A stretch of 64,000 bases of DNA, taken from assembly GCF_035083965.1 (NCBI RefSeq), contig NC_089723.1, positions 32,801,193 through 32,865,192 on the forward strand. The letters run 5' to 3'. Below, one piece after another: positions 36,156-50,800 of the stretch. The notes under the pieces were generated by a model, which was given only the letters and a program-made list of their open reading frames with translations, was not told the DNA's origin and did no database searches. Each line of letters opens with the position of its first letter. The first letter of the stretch is position 1. The position numbers were made by a program, and so were the translations under genes. The stretch is from Branchiostoma lanceolatum (taxonomy: Eukaryota > Chordata > Leptocardii > Amphioxiformes > Branchiostomatidae).

Positions 36156-38115
36156 TTGCCACCCCCCCCCCCATCTGTAGTTCAGCCATGTCCTGCTCAT
36201 TACCTTATATTACCCAAAGCCTCACCATGTGCAAAATGTATAAAGGCTGATAAAATGGTAAACACAGACTAATGATGTATGCATAGATTTCCTTTTAATC
36301 CTTTTCCAGGCCTTGAGTCTTACACAATTTCAAATAAAGGATGGCAAAATAAAGATACATCTCAGGGGTATCTGAATATATTAAGCTGCATGCAGAAGCA
36401 ATCAGCAAAGCCTCAATTCCTGGCCAATATCACATTAGGAACAGACACACTGACTTGCTACCTCACATCTAATTGAGTCAACTCTAGTGCAATTGAATAC
36501 ACATCACTTTTTTTCTGATGTCAGAATCAAATAGAAACACCCTTACTCACCACCACTAGCATTACTTGGCTGATTTCCTATAATCGTAAAAGAATTATTT
36601 AATATATCCAGCCATTGTTGTAACAGTAAGAATGCTGTAACACATATTTTCTACAATAAATACTTTGCTTAGCAGTATGATGCAACAACAATCTTTACAA
36701 ACAGGAAGACAGAAAACTTAAGATAAAATTAAGACTAGAACAACACTTGTTCAAATCAAATAAAATGCTGCTCTAAAAACAAAGATGAAAATCAAAAACT
36801 TCGCAGGAATCGTAGTTGCACTGAAATAACTGTATAAAGTATAAAACTATTCCCAATATTTGTCTGTAATTGGAACATGTAGGTGAAAACAGCAGTGTTG
36901 TCAAGCTCCGAGAATTGCTGTTCTTTCAACCCAACATGAAAAGATACTTGACTTTGTGGTCTGACTCTCTCACAGAATGTTGGCAAGTTCAATACTAGTA
37001 CACGCTTTTGTTTGTCTACTAGTATGTCTTTATCATCCATAATTCACAAAATCCTTCATTTATGAACACCATCCTTTTTGCTAGAATTGACATTTACATT
37101 TACCAATACAACTATTTACAGCTAAGAAAGAACTTTCAAAAATGTGCAAAATGCAAATTTTACCCTCATGAATTTTCCATCTCTTGATATTCAACCATAC
37201 AAATGTATATAAGTTCACTTGGTTACAGCAAGACAATACAACAGAGAAACATGAGAAACTTCAGAGAAACTAAGTTGATATTTCACATTGTACTACAATA
37301 TACACCATGTACATTATGTACTGTACTGCTGCCAAACATACTTCATCATACTTTGCAACAAAGATTTCTTTCACTCAATGCATTGCTTGAAAAGTAAAAA
37401 ACATGAACATTGCACTGAACAGTATAAATATGATATCTCATAGTCTAGAACCAAGAAAACTTGGAGGAAGGTTAATCATAGAGCAGGGTGACGTCATCTC
37501 AGGATGCACTTAAGCATGCAAAACATAATGCATAAGCATGGAGCAGTTCATAGGCCAAGACTGTTTAGTACTACCATGCTAGAATTGGTATGGGTGGCAT
37601 CACTGAAAATGTTCTCTGTGTATGTTAACATGCTGTCCAACAGCACCTTCTGATTAAGATTTGCTATCAATGACTCCAAAGTTAAACATACTATTTTCTC
37701 TTAAAAGTATAAATAAGCTGTCAAGTTCTCTATAAACTGTGTTATAGAAGCACATCCACAGAAACTTTGAGCAGAATTCAAAATTACCCAAAAAGGAATT
37801 ACCAATAATCATTTTCAAAATCTTGCATTACACAAAATTTCAATGTTGAGGATGCCTTAAATGATAGTTTCTACAACTAATTGTTGTTTTTCTTTCAACA
37901 AAACTATGTGATTGTTTGCCACATACCTTGGATTGTACAAATCTTTTTTATACCCCTTTCATAAGTTTTATTTATCTCAATACCATTACTCCATTCAGTC
38001 ATACAATGTGTAAATACCTTCCTGTATACCCTCCCCAGTTTTATAAATGGACTGAGTGAAGTCTTGAGCAATAGGTGAGAAGGATTTGAAGCTTGCCTGA
38101 ACAGCCATCAATATT

Positions 38116-38137
38116 ATCATCATCATCATCATCATCA
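38116..38137. repeat. (ATC)n microsatellite
   Basis: A perfect run of about seven ATC units downstream of the SH2 adaptor gene. Confidence 0.85.
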
Positions 38138-38627
38138 ACAACTTCTCTCGTGTCAACTGCCAACATCACTTTACTTGTTTCTAATTATCAGAGGTAGTCT
38201 GGGACTCCAGAATATTCAGGAATAAAATCATTAACACAATAGAAACTCTCAAAATATACCGTCATTGACAATCAAGGTGCTATACAGTTGCTATTGGATT
38301 GGTTAGCAGCAACAGCCCAATCAGATGGTATCTTTGCTATTATTCACCAAATCATTCACAAAAATCACAGAGATGGCAAAATTCAGTCTGTGAAAACATA
38401 AAATACTTTGAATGATTTGTTGGTTACAGAAAAAAATCAACAGAACAGTTCAAATGCATGGCACCCCAAAGATAAAAAGAACTGAACTGTACTTTGCAAG
38501 TACCCTTCCTTTGACCCAGTGCTGCCGTCACACATGCGAAATTACGTGTCTACAGCACTTGGGTCAGATAGCTGATGAAGACTGAGTCGAAAATTCAGGT
38601 GAGTGGATTTTTTTAGTTGGAGAAAAG

Positions 38628-38633
38628 TTTATT
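38628..38633 (-). terminator. Possible polyadenylation signal (AATAAA) of the SH2 adaptor gene
   Basis: The minus-strand hexamer AATAAA, 242 nt past the stop codon. Another is at 37967-37972, so the true site is not certain. Confidence 0.35.
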
Positions 38634-38874
38634 TCTCATTAAAGTATCCTTCCTGTATCCTTCCTGAAGTTGAACTAAATTGTTTCGTATAATAGTAAAA
38701 TATTTAAACAGCCAAAAGTAAACCACTATGAACTACATAGTTTTGTAACAATAAGCATTATATATCATACTTCAACTTATATATCATACAATAGTAATAC
38801 AAACTATACAAAAGTTGTAGAGAGGCAAAATTACAGAGGAAAAAGCAGCTGGTTTCATGGGGTTTTCTGAGACT

Positions 38875-41800
38875 CTACATGAGCTGACATGTGATGGGAT
38901 ATCTTAGTTTCATGTGTTCAGCCCCCTTGATGTTGAGGGTGTGTATGGAGTAGTGGTAGATAACATCTGGTACGGTGTCAAACGGTTTGCTGCACTCCCC
39001 TAAGATGTATTTCAGGTCCACATTGTGTGCTATCTTCATGTGCATAAAACCCTTGGCACTCCTACAGAAAAGGAATACATCAGAATATATTGGTTTAATA
39101 GGCCGATTACTACATCATGTATCTGATTGTCTTATCATGTAGTGTGTTAAAGCACTGACGTCCAAAGATACATTTTTGAAAAGTACACAGCTTTTAACTG
39201 GAACAACAAACAAACATAGAAACAGACCATAAAAATTGTGCTGACACATCAGCAAATTATTTGCTACTTCAAAGCCTAACCTTCAATGCTGCCATGCCTT
39301 TTTGTCTGGTACATTTAGTGGGAATGTTTGTTCATCTAACATTGATATAACCCCCGCTATCTCCACTTGAAACTAACTGTGTGGATGCTGCTAGAATTCT
39401 GGTCAAGTGGTTACCATTCTCCCCCAAAACGTCAAAGAAAGAAACAATCTGGTCTTACTTCATGGATAAGGAAAAGTTGGTTCGGGAGCTTTCGCTGTTC
39501 CTGACCAGGAAACTGCACTCCCTACACGAGCGCAGAATGTTCTCCGCGTCTACTCTGCTAATGGACCCATGGTACCACCTGTGTGGAAAACATAAGCACT
39601 CTCATTGGAATACACAAATTTAATCATGCATCCAGCCTATGGGGATGAGAAGTAATTATTTCACAGATGAATAATTGCTGTATACACATTCAAGAATCTT
39701 AATCATCTCTAAAAATAATAATAAACTCTCTCCCTGTCTGTATAACTTTTTATACTTTTCTCTTTGCATCATCATATATCAACAGCATATGTCAAATCTT
39801 CACAGATAGACCAATGAAGGTCAGAGTGTGGACAAATTTGCCAGCAAATTTGTAAAAACAGCTTACCCTTGACTTTCCAGAGGTATAGTTGGATCAATCT
39901 CTGACCCCTCATGAGATGGTTTCCTGAATACCGCGGTCTTGCTGAGAGGACTAGCGGTGTTCTCTGGTACTGCAGCCAGCCTCTTGTCTGTTGAAGGTGC
40001 GCTGTGGGTTGGTGGGGCCGGGGAGGGCTGCTGTTGGTCCAACTGGGCTGTAAATTCAAATCAGGTTTATGGTCAATAGATATCTTATAACTAGCCTGTG
40101 TTTACACAAGCTCTCGCTGGCGGAGGTTAATGACCCCCACCAGTGCGGCTACAGTCGGGCCAGCCGCTAGGAGCGCAATCTAGTAAGTAGTAAGTCTAAT
40201 CTTACTACATGCTGATAGCCCTTTCTATCACACTTGTCTATAACCAAAGATTTATAAAATCACTTACAACCATAGCTGGGAGCTGAGAGTGTAGAAAGCA
40301 TATTCTACATTGTATATGTTATCTATGGATGGAATGACATGCTATTCAGTCCACTAAAAACTACAGGCCAGGAAAATGATTCTTTGTCACACGCTTTATC
40401 CTGTAATTCCTTACTCTCCAAGCAGAGGAAGCGTTCCGGCAGGTTTTCTACGTGTTTTTAGGCGTTTTTGTCGGGCTTTAAAGCTTTAAAGCCCGACAAA
40501 AACACCTAAAAACACGTAAAAAAACTTACCAGAACCCTTCCTCTGCTTGGAGAGTAGTAATTCCTTCTAATAGGTTCTGTTTGTTTTAATACCAAACCGT
40601 GCTGATTAGCATGACTGCTACAATGACTGATATAGAGGTCAGTTAAGTATGTACATGAGACAGTTACCTCCATGAGCAAGAAAGTATACGACAGGAGGTT
40701 TCAGTCTCATCACATTGACTGCACATTGGGGTGATGGGGATAACGGAGATGAAAAGGGAAACAGATAGAAGAGAAGGGCATAGTTGCTTGTAGCAAAGAA
40801 CAAAAATTACTAGTATACAGAGGTTATATCTAAAGAAATCAAAAGCACATTGGGAATAAAGCCTTGCTGGATGGCAAGTATGAAAACATAGTTTTATTGT
40901 GTGTCATTGGAAGAATGCAAGAGTCAAAACCTATGTCAGAATCAGCATATAAATCAAACTTATGTCCTCAAGGTAACCTTTACTTTGCAGTGCCCTCGGA
41001 GGGTGATAATCAATTTATCCATCATGCAACTTTGCACTACTTTTGTAAATGTGTGATCCCAAACAAGATTCATTAGACAATATTTCTGGCAGGGCATTTT
41101 CTCTTCAATCCGATTTATGCTGGGTAATCTTGTTAGTTCAGCAAAGTCAATACCTTTTAGATGTTACTAAATAAGTCTGGTACCGGGCACATCGTACCAT
41201 CTATTATCAATTACACGCCAAAGTCACACCGGACTGTCAGGGGTTGGACGTTTGGTTTTGAGGGAGAAGACATGCTGAACATTTTCATACCAAAATCTTA
41301 TTAGATTGAAGATGACATCTTGCACTTTCTCTGCAAGCCTTGATCTTTATGTGCAAGCTCTTTGTAAGGGCTCAACAGTTTATGTGGAATAATCTTAGTC
41401 TTTCATGTTTTTAAATGATCTACATCATTCAGCAGTGATGGCGTCTTTTGACCTGTGACATTTTCATGACCCTGGTCTACGGGGCAATACAGGAGAATGA
41501 CATTACAGTGCTGTATTGTATAAAATTTTATCTTTACTTAAATTTTCCAGTAGAGTAGAGTAAAATGTCACAGTGTCATAACCTACAGGCTATGGTATTT
41601 CTTCCTCACTTACACGTTACATCTGATGCTACCTTCTATCATGTGATCTTCATCTCTGTCGGCGCATATGATTAGGACAACAATTGGCTTTAGTGTGAAA
41701 TTGATCAAAATTGGTAGTGTCTGTCTAAAACCCCATTCTTCTTTTCAGCAACAGCTCTGAGCATGTATGTCATCAGACGCACGACATAATCATGTTTCCC

Positions 41801-44800
41801 GGGAAGAAACAGCCAGATGTAATTATGCTGGAAAATTTGAAAGCGACGTGTGGGTGTTTAGACATATTAATCTGAGTAAGGTAGTAAAGCTAGACATTCC
41901 ACACGTGAGTTGGATATGCATGTATGTGCTGAACAGCTCTAGGCATATTGGTAAACCCCATCAAGGACGGAGACCTCCAGCAATATAGACATGAAATAAA
42001 AAGATAAAAGCACAGAGCTTTTTAGATATATTGTAATAGAATAACTAACTAAAATACTCTCATCTGTATGATTACGTGATTTAAAGTGCTAAAGGGCATC
42101 TAAATATACTTCGAAATTTTCACGAACATCCCTAAACTTGTGTCCACATTTGCCCATGCTTTCCCAGACCTTACAAGCCTTTGCGGTTTATGTAATATTT
42201 TGCAATCATACTACATTGTTTTATTTCAAATCAACATGTGACAATCATTTTGCAACTTGTCTTCCTACATTCCTCAAAAAAATTATTAGCTTTTATTTAA
42301 GAGAAAGCGTTTATTTACATGTAGATGCCAGCAATATCAGTAAAGAGAGAGACAGAGACACACAGAGTACCTGGTCTGTGGCGGCACCTTTTTCTGTATA
42401 CTTTAGTGGAAAGGAGGAGAGATGGCAGTCACACACACACACACAAACACACACAGAAAGAAGAAAGAACGTGAGAAACGGAGGTAGAAAAAAGAGGCTA
42501 GAGTAGTGAAAATTGTGTGACTGAGCTGCAACACGTTTCTGAATGCTTTAAACATCAAAGTGTCACAGGCCGGCCAGCCTTTACCAAACTTGATTTAGAA
42601 TGTAGAAAGATGCACTCATGCTCATGAGACTTAAACAGAATACATGACCTCCTTCTTTGACTATCAGAGTTATAGAAAAGACACGGAGAGAATAACCTCA
42701 AGAAAGGAGCAGGACAGCACACTTACACACAAGAATGTTACATGGAATTGTACACTTGTAGTGATATTGCTGCATTATATTCTAGGCTTCAAGCATAGGC
42801 TTCAAGTATAGTTGCGTAATTCTACCTACTGACCCTTTTGTAAGAAGAAGCTACAGTTTACACAGATCTATTGTCAAATGCACTTATGTCAATTACATTC
42901 TTCGTGCAAACATAGCTTTCTTCATTTTGATCCAAACTTGGCTTTCTTCATTTTGAAACAGCTATGTCCATTGTACTTCACACAAAAAATTCATGAAAAT
43001 GTGCAATAACCTAAGTGAAGGAAAAGATGGAATACCTGCAAATGCTTGAGACAGTCTCTCTTTGGAGGACCACTCCCATGGTTGATCGTAATCCTCTGCT
43101 GGTCTGGTGTCCTCATCTGGCTGCTGCTGCTGCTGTTGTTGTTGTTTCAACTGTGTTTCTTTTGCCTTTTCTAGTTCCCTGGCTAACCTGGCCTGGTGTG
43201 TGTCTGTATCCTCCGCCTCCGGAGCGCTCGGCTCGTAGGGGTCCTCGTATAGCGCTGAGTCGTTGCTGCTGCTGTCACTGTCGGGGGTGCTGGAGCGATG
43301 TGTTTCCTCCTTGGCCTCCTTATTTTGCTGTATCCTGAGTTCTGAAGTCAGGGATGGGACATTCGGCCGATCGGTTAGGCAACTTAAATTTATCATCCAA
43401 GAGACCAAGACATGGTCAATAAGAAAGATAAGAAAAAATAATCATCATACAAACTCATCAACACAATCTTCAAAGAAGGAGTAGACTCTGCATCTACCCT
43501 ACTAGTACTAGAATCTGCTTGATATCTTTACAATTTTTGCTATCAACTATCCTCTTTTTCTTTCTTTCTTTTCTGTACTTAGCTCCAAGACTACTAGGCA
43601 AATGACTTTCATACACACAGGTGTCACACAAATGTTTTCTCCTTTTAAGGAAAAGAACAAGTTGCATAATCGATCTACTGTCTGTAAAACAAGTTCAATA
43701 TAAAACCAATTTCAAATCATGCAGATCAATATGCATACTACCATACCCTGTGGTTATACTACCGGAACGGTACATGATATATTTCCAGTATTTTTCATTG
43801 CGATACCAAGAAGATAACTCATGCCACTCATAACACTGATTACCGGGCAAAGTCGTGACTAAAGATGATTTGATTCCAAGTAACTGCGCCTTAATTTTGC
43901 AAACGAGAGTGGTTGATTACTACAAGTGTGTTCCAATCATGTAAGTAATCGTCACTACGGTGCTTTAGTCACAGCAGCTCATCCATCTGATTGAGTGCAT
44001 GCATTTTGAGAGAGGGGGTTACTAGGAAATGTTCAGGATGTAAGAAACTCCTGCCTGTTTTCCTAGACTCATGTGTAGACAAGCCAAACATGGGCAACAT
44101 GTCTGACTCAGAGGTCCAGCACTGACCGACTTAGCCAAACATGCACCATGACAATCGGCCAATTTCATGGGTACATGTAAAGCAGGGGGAGCTTGGGAGT
44201 TGCTGCTGACAAGGATGGATGTGAAGGGTAGAAAACATTTGATTAACAGTTTCCTGAACTTCTTGTTTGACTATATTATAACAATGATATTGCTATAGCT
44301 AAAACCAGAAAGTAGTGGAACAAAACTTTGAGATTTTAGAGAAAAGACTTCAGATGAGATAAGATAAAAGATAAATGAAAAGGAAAAGGGTAAAGAAGAA
44401 GAAGAATGCAAGATGGAAAGAGAAACGAACCTTGTATAATTTTCTGTGCATCGTATGGGTCTGAGTAGTTGTTGTAGTCGTCCTCTTTGGGTGGTCGACA
44501 GTCAGGAGGCACGTCGTAATCCCTGCTCTCAAGAACCGCTTTTCTGATGTCATAAGGGTCACTGTAGTCATCAAGCACAATGGGCTGGACAAAGAGATTT
44601 AAAAAATGCATCATAAAAAATTGAGGAAGAACATAAACATGGAGAGCTACTCTCTCTTTGGTCACTAAGATATGAAATTTAGCAGGGTTTGTAAATGTTG
44701 TCAGGAGGCTAGTTCTGTGAGTCCCCTTTCAATGGGTAAAATTTAGGAGCTATTGCTTTCCCTATGCAATGAATCCTATTGTGCAATGAATGGATTCACC

Positions 44801-47800
44801 AGTTCTCAAGTTTGACAATCTGTTTGAAGATCCTAAAGCTCAACTTGCAGGAAGGCTTAGTATGTACCTAAACCCTTTATAGTGATTTGCAACCTTACCG
44901 ATTGGAGTTGTACATTATTCATGGAGAAGGAGTTGGTGTTGAGGATATAGAGAGGGAAATAAAGTAAAGATGATTTGATATACCAGGTCTCTGGATGAGC
45001 GAAGATCGATATTTGCAACAAGTGCTTGTGCAGACAGAGATTGATCACGGTCTTATAAATTCAATAATTGTCAAAAACCTTGGTATTCAATGTAGATATC
45101 CTTGTAAGCACACATAACACCTCACTATAGAGCAATTCAAAGTAACATATAAAAAAAATTACAAAGTATAAAAATACCGTGATGGATTTATGTTTGCAGT
45201 TTTTGCGGTGAATGCTTCGCTGCAAACTTTAATCCGTAAAGACGCCGGTGTTTCCATTACTGTACAGTATGTGACTATGCGGAAATGTGAACTTAAAACC
45301 ACCAGAAACATGGAAACACCCATTTTCTCCTTACCGCGATATCAAATGACAGCAAACCTGAAGATATTTCAATTACAGTATCTTGTACATTACAGTACTT
45401 GAGTCAGTAATAAAACCAGTTTGTGTACACTACAGTGTAACAAACATATACCGCAATCCTAATATGACCACAACAGCTGTTCGTGATGAATGCATTACTC
45501 CTGTATCTGAATACCACACCTTGAATGGGTCCATTATAAATCTCTGGATGGGATATTGAGTGGACAATTGACCTGATTTTCTGTCATAAATAATCAGCCA
45601 GGCTATTAACGGTTAGGACCAGGGAAGCCCTGGGGAAACAACTTGGGCTGATGGGGGAAGTGTCCTGGTATATTTTGATTAAGGAATTCAGACATAAGAA
45701 ATAAATTATCATCGCTGTTATTTAATTTCTTTATCAAATCTATAGATGGACATACAATAGTATATAGAGATACTAAAGGGGTAAGAAGCGTTGTACAGAA
45801 TACATTTTTAGTTTCCAGGGAACACAGTTATCTTTGAACAGAATTCATTGATAAAAGTTTAACTACGACCTTTAGCACTCTTGTACAAGGCAGAACTGCT
45901 AAAAATACCAAAGCAAGAATAATACATACCAAATACACCTCAGCAGACTAATCAGCTGTACCACTACCAGTAACTTGTTTACTGATCTTTATTTATCTAC
46001 ATACCGCTCTGTATTGAGGTGTTTTTCATCCAAAAAATCAAAAGGGTACTTTGATAAGAACATGTAAGAGCAAAATAATGCCTTTTCTGAACAGGCATAT
46101 TCTGTTGAGCCATTTTATGAAGAGAAGCTATAGAAAATGATACAACAAAAAGTGGTAAGCACAAAAACAGATGCCTGTGACAAAAATTTAACCTCTTAAC
46201 CCTTCGGCTAAGACCTCTGTTCAATAGAATAGAATTGAGATAAATCTATCACCTTTAGAGTTATCATAGAACAAACAAAACATAGCCACTTGGTTATGAC
46301 CTATACAAGGGCTGTTGTATACTGTAGTACAATAGTTCATTTTAGCAATATACCTCTCTCCAGGTCACAGATGTTATGGCCCCGAGCAAAATATGTGGTT
46401 TAATTTCATACCTGAGTAAACAGTACTGAGGCACTAGGATTGAGGATAACAAATAATGGCCTCTGGCAGTCTATCATTGAATTTCATACACAAACCTATC
46501 TGCAGGAGGGGGGTTGTAGCAGACATGATCATCTGATGAACTGAAACTGACACAAAAAATACAGTATATAGTATATACAGTGAAAAATCACAGACAACTT
46601 AGTAGATACATTTATGTTAACTAAATAATGGCACAAATGTCATGGTTCTTTTCAATTTCCTGTATTGTTTTATGCTTTAACAAATCAAAGACATAGCCCC
46701 TTTTCGAAGATGTTAATACATATGTTGGTAAACTTGGTATAGAATAATAGAGAACCGTGACTCGATAGGGGAACAAACTTAAACAATATGATAGATGATC
46801 TTACAGTGCCATCAAATAATTTAAACCATCATAAATCAAGCATATAGTGCCTTGCAATAACACTACTTAAGCCGCATTTTAAATCCAGTCATTTACGTCA
46901 ATTTCATCAAACTACCGGTACAGGGATGAACCAGTATGGACAGAAAGAAATGTATATTCCACACTACAAAATGTACCTGTCTCTTAGAAATGTAGTAAAT
47001 TAGGTTGCAAGTTGAAGTGAAGAGAGAGCCACACAAAACACAACCCCCAGAACTACATCCTAGTACATGTACATGAACAAATCTGTTGCTATACAAAGCA
47101 AAAGGGCATGCAGGCCAGACAATAGAGTCTTTTGACCAATGAAGTGCTAGAAACATGTTTCAGATCAGCAGGGGTTTGCCAGCTACAAGATTGAACGTTG
47201 AAAGGATGCTTTTGGTCCAACTGAATCCTGACTATACAGGTCACACAAAAGGCACCATGACGAAACACACAGGGAGCCTAGACGTTAAGTACAAGCCAAT
47301 CAGTTTTATGACTTCCAAAGCATCTGTTATCATGGACCATGGAGTCCGTCCGATTGAAAGAACAAATACACGAGTACATTAAGTAAGGATGTGCATAGCC
47401 TTCACTGCCTTTACATTGAAAAGCAGAGTTAGACAAATGCTCCATGTGAATCTAGCAAGATAAATGAAAACGTTGAAGACAACAAATTCTATGAACAGTC
47501 TGTACATTCATTGATAGGAGTACTGGAATAGTAAGCACTCTGAGTCTGACTGAGAAAAAAGTACACATCCAGGCAGATTTATAGATAAACACAGTGGCTT
47601 CTGAATGATGTGAATTTTGTGAAAATGTAGGTGAGATTATAGGAAGCAACATATCTTAATACACAACAGTAGGGTCTGAAAAGGTATTTGTCTTTAAAAT
47701 GAGGGTGTGATCATGTTATTTCTGTTCCTTACAATTCATAAGCTATCTATATGACATGTAAAATGGAAGGGCAGTATTTCAACCATTTTACAACGGGACT

Positions 47801-50800
47801 ATGTATTGAAATGTTTTTATCCAATTTCCTCGTATATCATACCGGTATTTGTAGTACATGAAAAGGGTGTAAATGAGCGATGCAGTCCTTGATATGATGC
47901 CAGTCTGATTCCAGAGAGCTTCATTTCTGTTGAAAGCGTGAAATTTTAAAGTGTCAATCTTCTCACTGCCCCTCCCCGTCCCCTCCCTTTTCATCATGCC
48001 CAGCTGTCCCCAGAGTCATCTTATCCAATCTTCAGCAGTAAAGACATGCTCTGAACCAGAACCATCCAACAGATGGGAGGTAGACAAGCTGGCAAGTAAT
48101 GGGGAAAACAGCCTTTGGCACAAAAACAATTATATGAATTAGTTGAGTGTCATCATGATAATCAACAGCTAACTTTACAAGTTAGTGTGCTACTCTTGTT
48201 GAGTTCTGTTCTGGGTGATGAGAAATATGTTGTGAAGCGTGTGATTGTAGGTTGGTCTGAGCAAGGACCTCCTTGGTCTGAGGTACCTATGCTGTAGTAG
48301 GGTGATAAGGCTTTCTTGACAGGTATGATAAGACCCCCAGGATTGGAAAGGAAGAGAACCTGATAAGATTAAGCCTGTGAAAGTCAGCTGAGACCACCCG
48401 GATATTTCTGGCTACCTATTCATTTGGTTTTTAAGAAAGGCAATCAAATAACATTCAGGGGTATTGGTTATACAGTATTTCTAGAAAACATTGTGTCAGC
48501 TTACTAGAAGCCATAAATAAGAGTGTGGGGGAATTATATATGAGCATGCCAAAACTACCGACCCTTTGCGTAGTGGTGAAAGAGTAAAATGACAGAAATG
48601 TTGCAATGCCTTTAGGGAAAAATAAAGAAGCCAGAAAAACAACCTCAGTTCATCTAGAATTCTCTTCATGTACATGTTCATATACTTTGAATGCTAAATA
48701 TGACCTTAATACAATAATAGTGAAATCAAATCATCAAAATTACAATAATTCTATTTGTTTCATGTTCTTTTGAAAATCACTGTTCAACTTCCAGCCTGCT
48801 AAACTAGCAGTTTGGCACCAAATTTGTATTGGTTGTTGGGTTAGGAAGCAAGGAGAATTACTGTGCCCTGCAAAAGGTTCAAACCACACACAGTTGATGA
48901 CGGCAAATAAACTATGCAAGTCAGCGCAACCAAATTATCTAGGACTTTCAGTCCATGATCTTTTCTCAATATAATTTGGACTCATTGGAATTAAAATTCT
49001 CTTCCCTTCAATCTCATCACTTTGTCAGTTTGTGCCATAGACTTCCCTCATTATTTCTGACCATAATCCATCGATTCCCTCTTGGCTCTCATTTTACAGC
49101 CAAGAGCGGAGAGGGTCCCCATTGTGCACATGGATTGTGGCTTTAATGTGAAGCTCAATGGCATATTCTGTTATTCATCCTGATCAAATGCAATCAATGG
49201 GAGGACCTAGACACCCAGTCTCTCTACCTATTTGTTTAATAAATCCTTGAGACTTGGATGCTAGATGATTTGTCTATGCCAACAGATTGTGTATGAAAGA
49301 GGTAGGAACCCATAACAAATACTACTAGACTACTATATCGCCACACATCCTGCAGGGTAAGGAATTCCATTCAACTGTATGCCAGCTTTGAAATGTCTAA
49401 ATTCTGAGAATCTGAGGTAAAAAAAAACTGCAACATTTCATATTCATCCCTACATGACTTTTGCGGGCCAGCCCAATCAAAATACCCGGGCTGCCAGCAG
49501 AAGGTCAGGCGGGGAGGTCTCCATATAAATGTATGACATGCAATTTGTGTTTGATAGCAGCGCAGTGCCAACCGACTGTGATTCAGGCATACATCACGAA
49601 TGTTCTATACGCTGAATGAAGATTCTATTTTGGGGACCACTGGTCTAGTTGACCTTCTAGTGCTCTCACGTTACCACAGCCCTCTGTCCCAATTACAAAT
49701 ATGAATCGTCCTCTCCTCTCATTCAATACAATTTGCAAAGGGCAGTGATTACAGCAGAATCACTTTGTTAATTATTTAGAGGCAGATCACAATATATTGG
49801 TCAGGTCATCAAATCAGGGGTAAAAGACAATCCATCCGGTCTGATGCTTTCCACGGCCCAAGTCACAGAGACTGAGTGAGCAATATCAGTGACCAATACA
49901 TTTAAATTCAAGGGGCAGAAAGCAAAGTAGCTCACTCTACATTGAAAAAATTCACAGGTATTTTTCTTTCACTTATAAGATGTTATCAAGACAAAAGCAA
50001 TGCTGAGAATTTTGCTATAGATATAAAATGTACATGTTGATTGAAATTTTAATCTTATAACATTGCTGCCAATTTTGCAAGGATGACGATCTCTCGGAAG
50101 AATGAACAGGGGAACTTCCTCCCAAGCTTATCAATACCAGAACACACAGCTGGTAATGCTATCTATATCAAAACCTTGTTGAAGTTGTTCCAAAGCCAAG
50201 ACAGTAAGAGCAAATTGTGCACATATTCTTCCTAAGCAAACTACTCAAGGGGTTGATGTACATATACGTATCTCCATCCTGAGAAACTTGTAACATCCAT
50301 GATGTTTCAATATATACGATTCACATAAATGATTAAGGGATGATGTGGTCTTAACCAATTACCTAGAATAGGTCTACAGATTTGTCTAATGAGCTTACTA
50401 CATGGGATAAGCAGATTAACTTGCCAGTACAACTTAAGTGATAAAATATGTCTACAAGGATAAACATTTTGTGGATAGACCCTTTATCATAAGGCCTTTA
50501 ACTGAAAAGGCCTCACACTGCTTCTAGGAAACAATTCACTTGTTGAGTTGAAACACATGAGATTTCCACTGTTGTTTGACTGAGGGGAAACACAAATTTG
50601 TCAAAGGAAACAATTCCACAAATACTTCAATAGATGGTCAACAAGGGACGCATCATACAACAATCAAATATGTGCCTATCAACACCTTTGTACTTTTGTG
50701 TGCACACCACAGCTGATATTTCTAATACTAAATACCAGAAGTTTTACCTCTACAGTCCTGCTTTTGACATCTTTTTGACATTACCATTTACCAACTACTG

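Larger units (their letters stand above)
32884..38874. other. Gene-free stretch between LARP6 and the SH2 adaptor
   Basis: The proximal part (about 32884-33200) should hold the LARP6 promoter; I see no decisive motif. Further out there is a foldback element (34750-34857), an ATTC run (35196-35216), a GC-rich CpG-containing patch (35230-35510), the 43-bp minisatellite (about 35636-36155) and AT-rich filler. A 116-codon ORF at 33837-34187 (plus) matches nothing I recognise and has no splice or domain support. Confidence 0.55.

Noticed and set aside
35830-36250. Repetitive ORFs with WMVFSTRDRS-like units
   Set aside because: They come from the 43-bp minisatellite read in shifting frames; no start context, splice support or domain.
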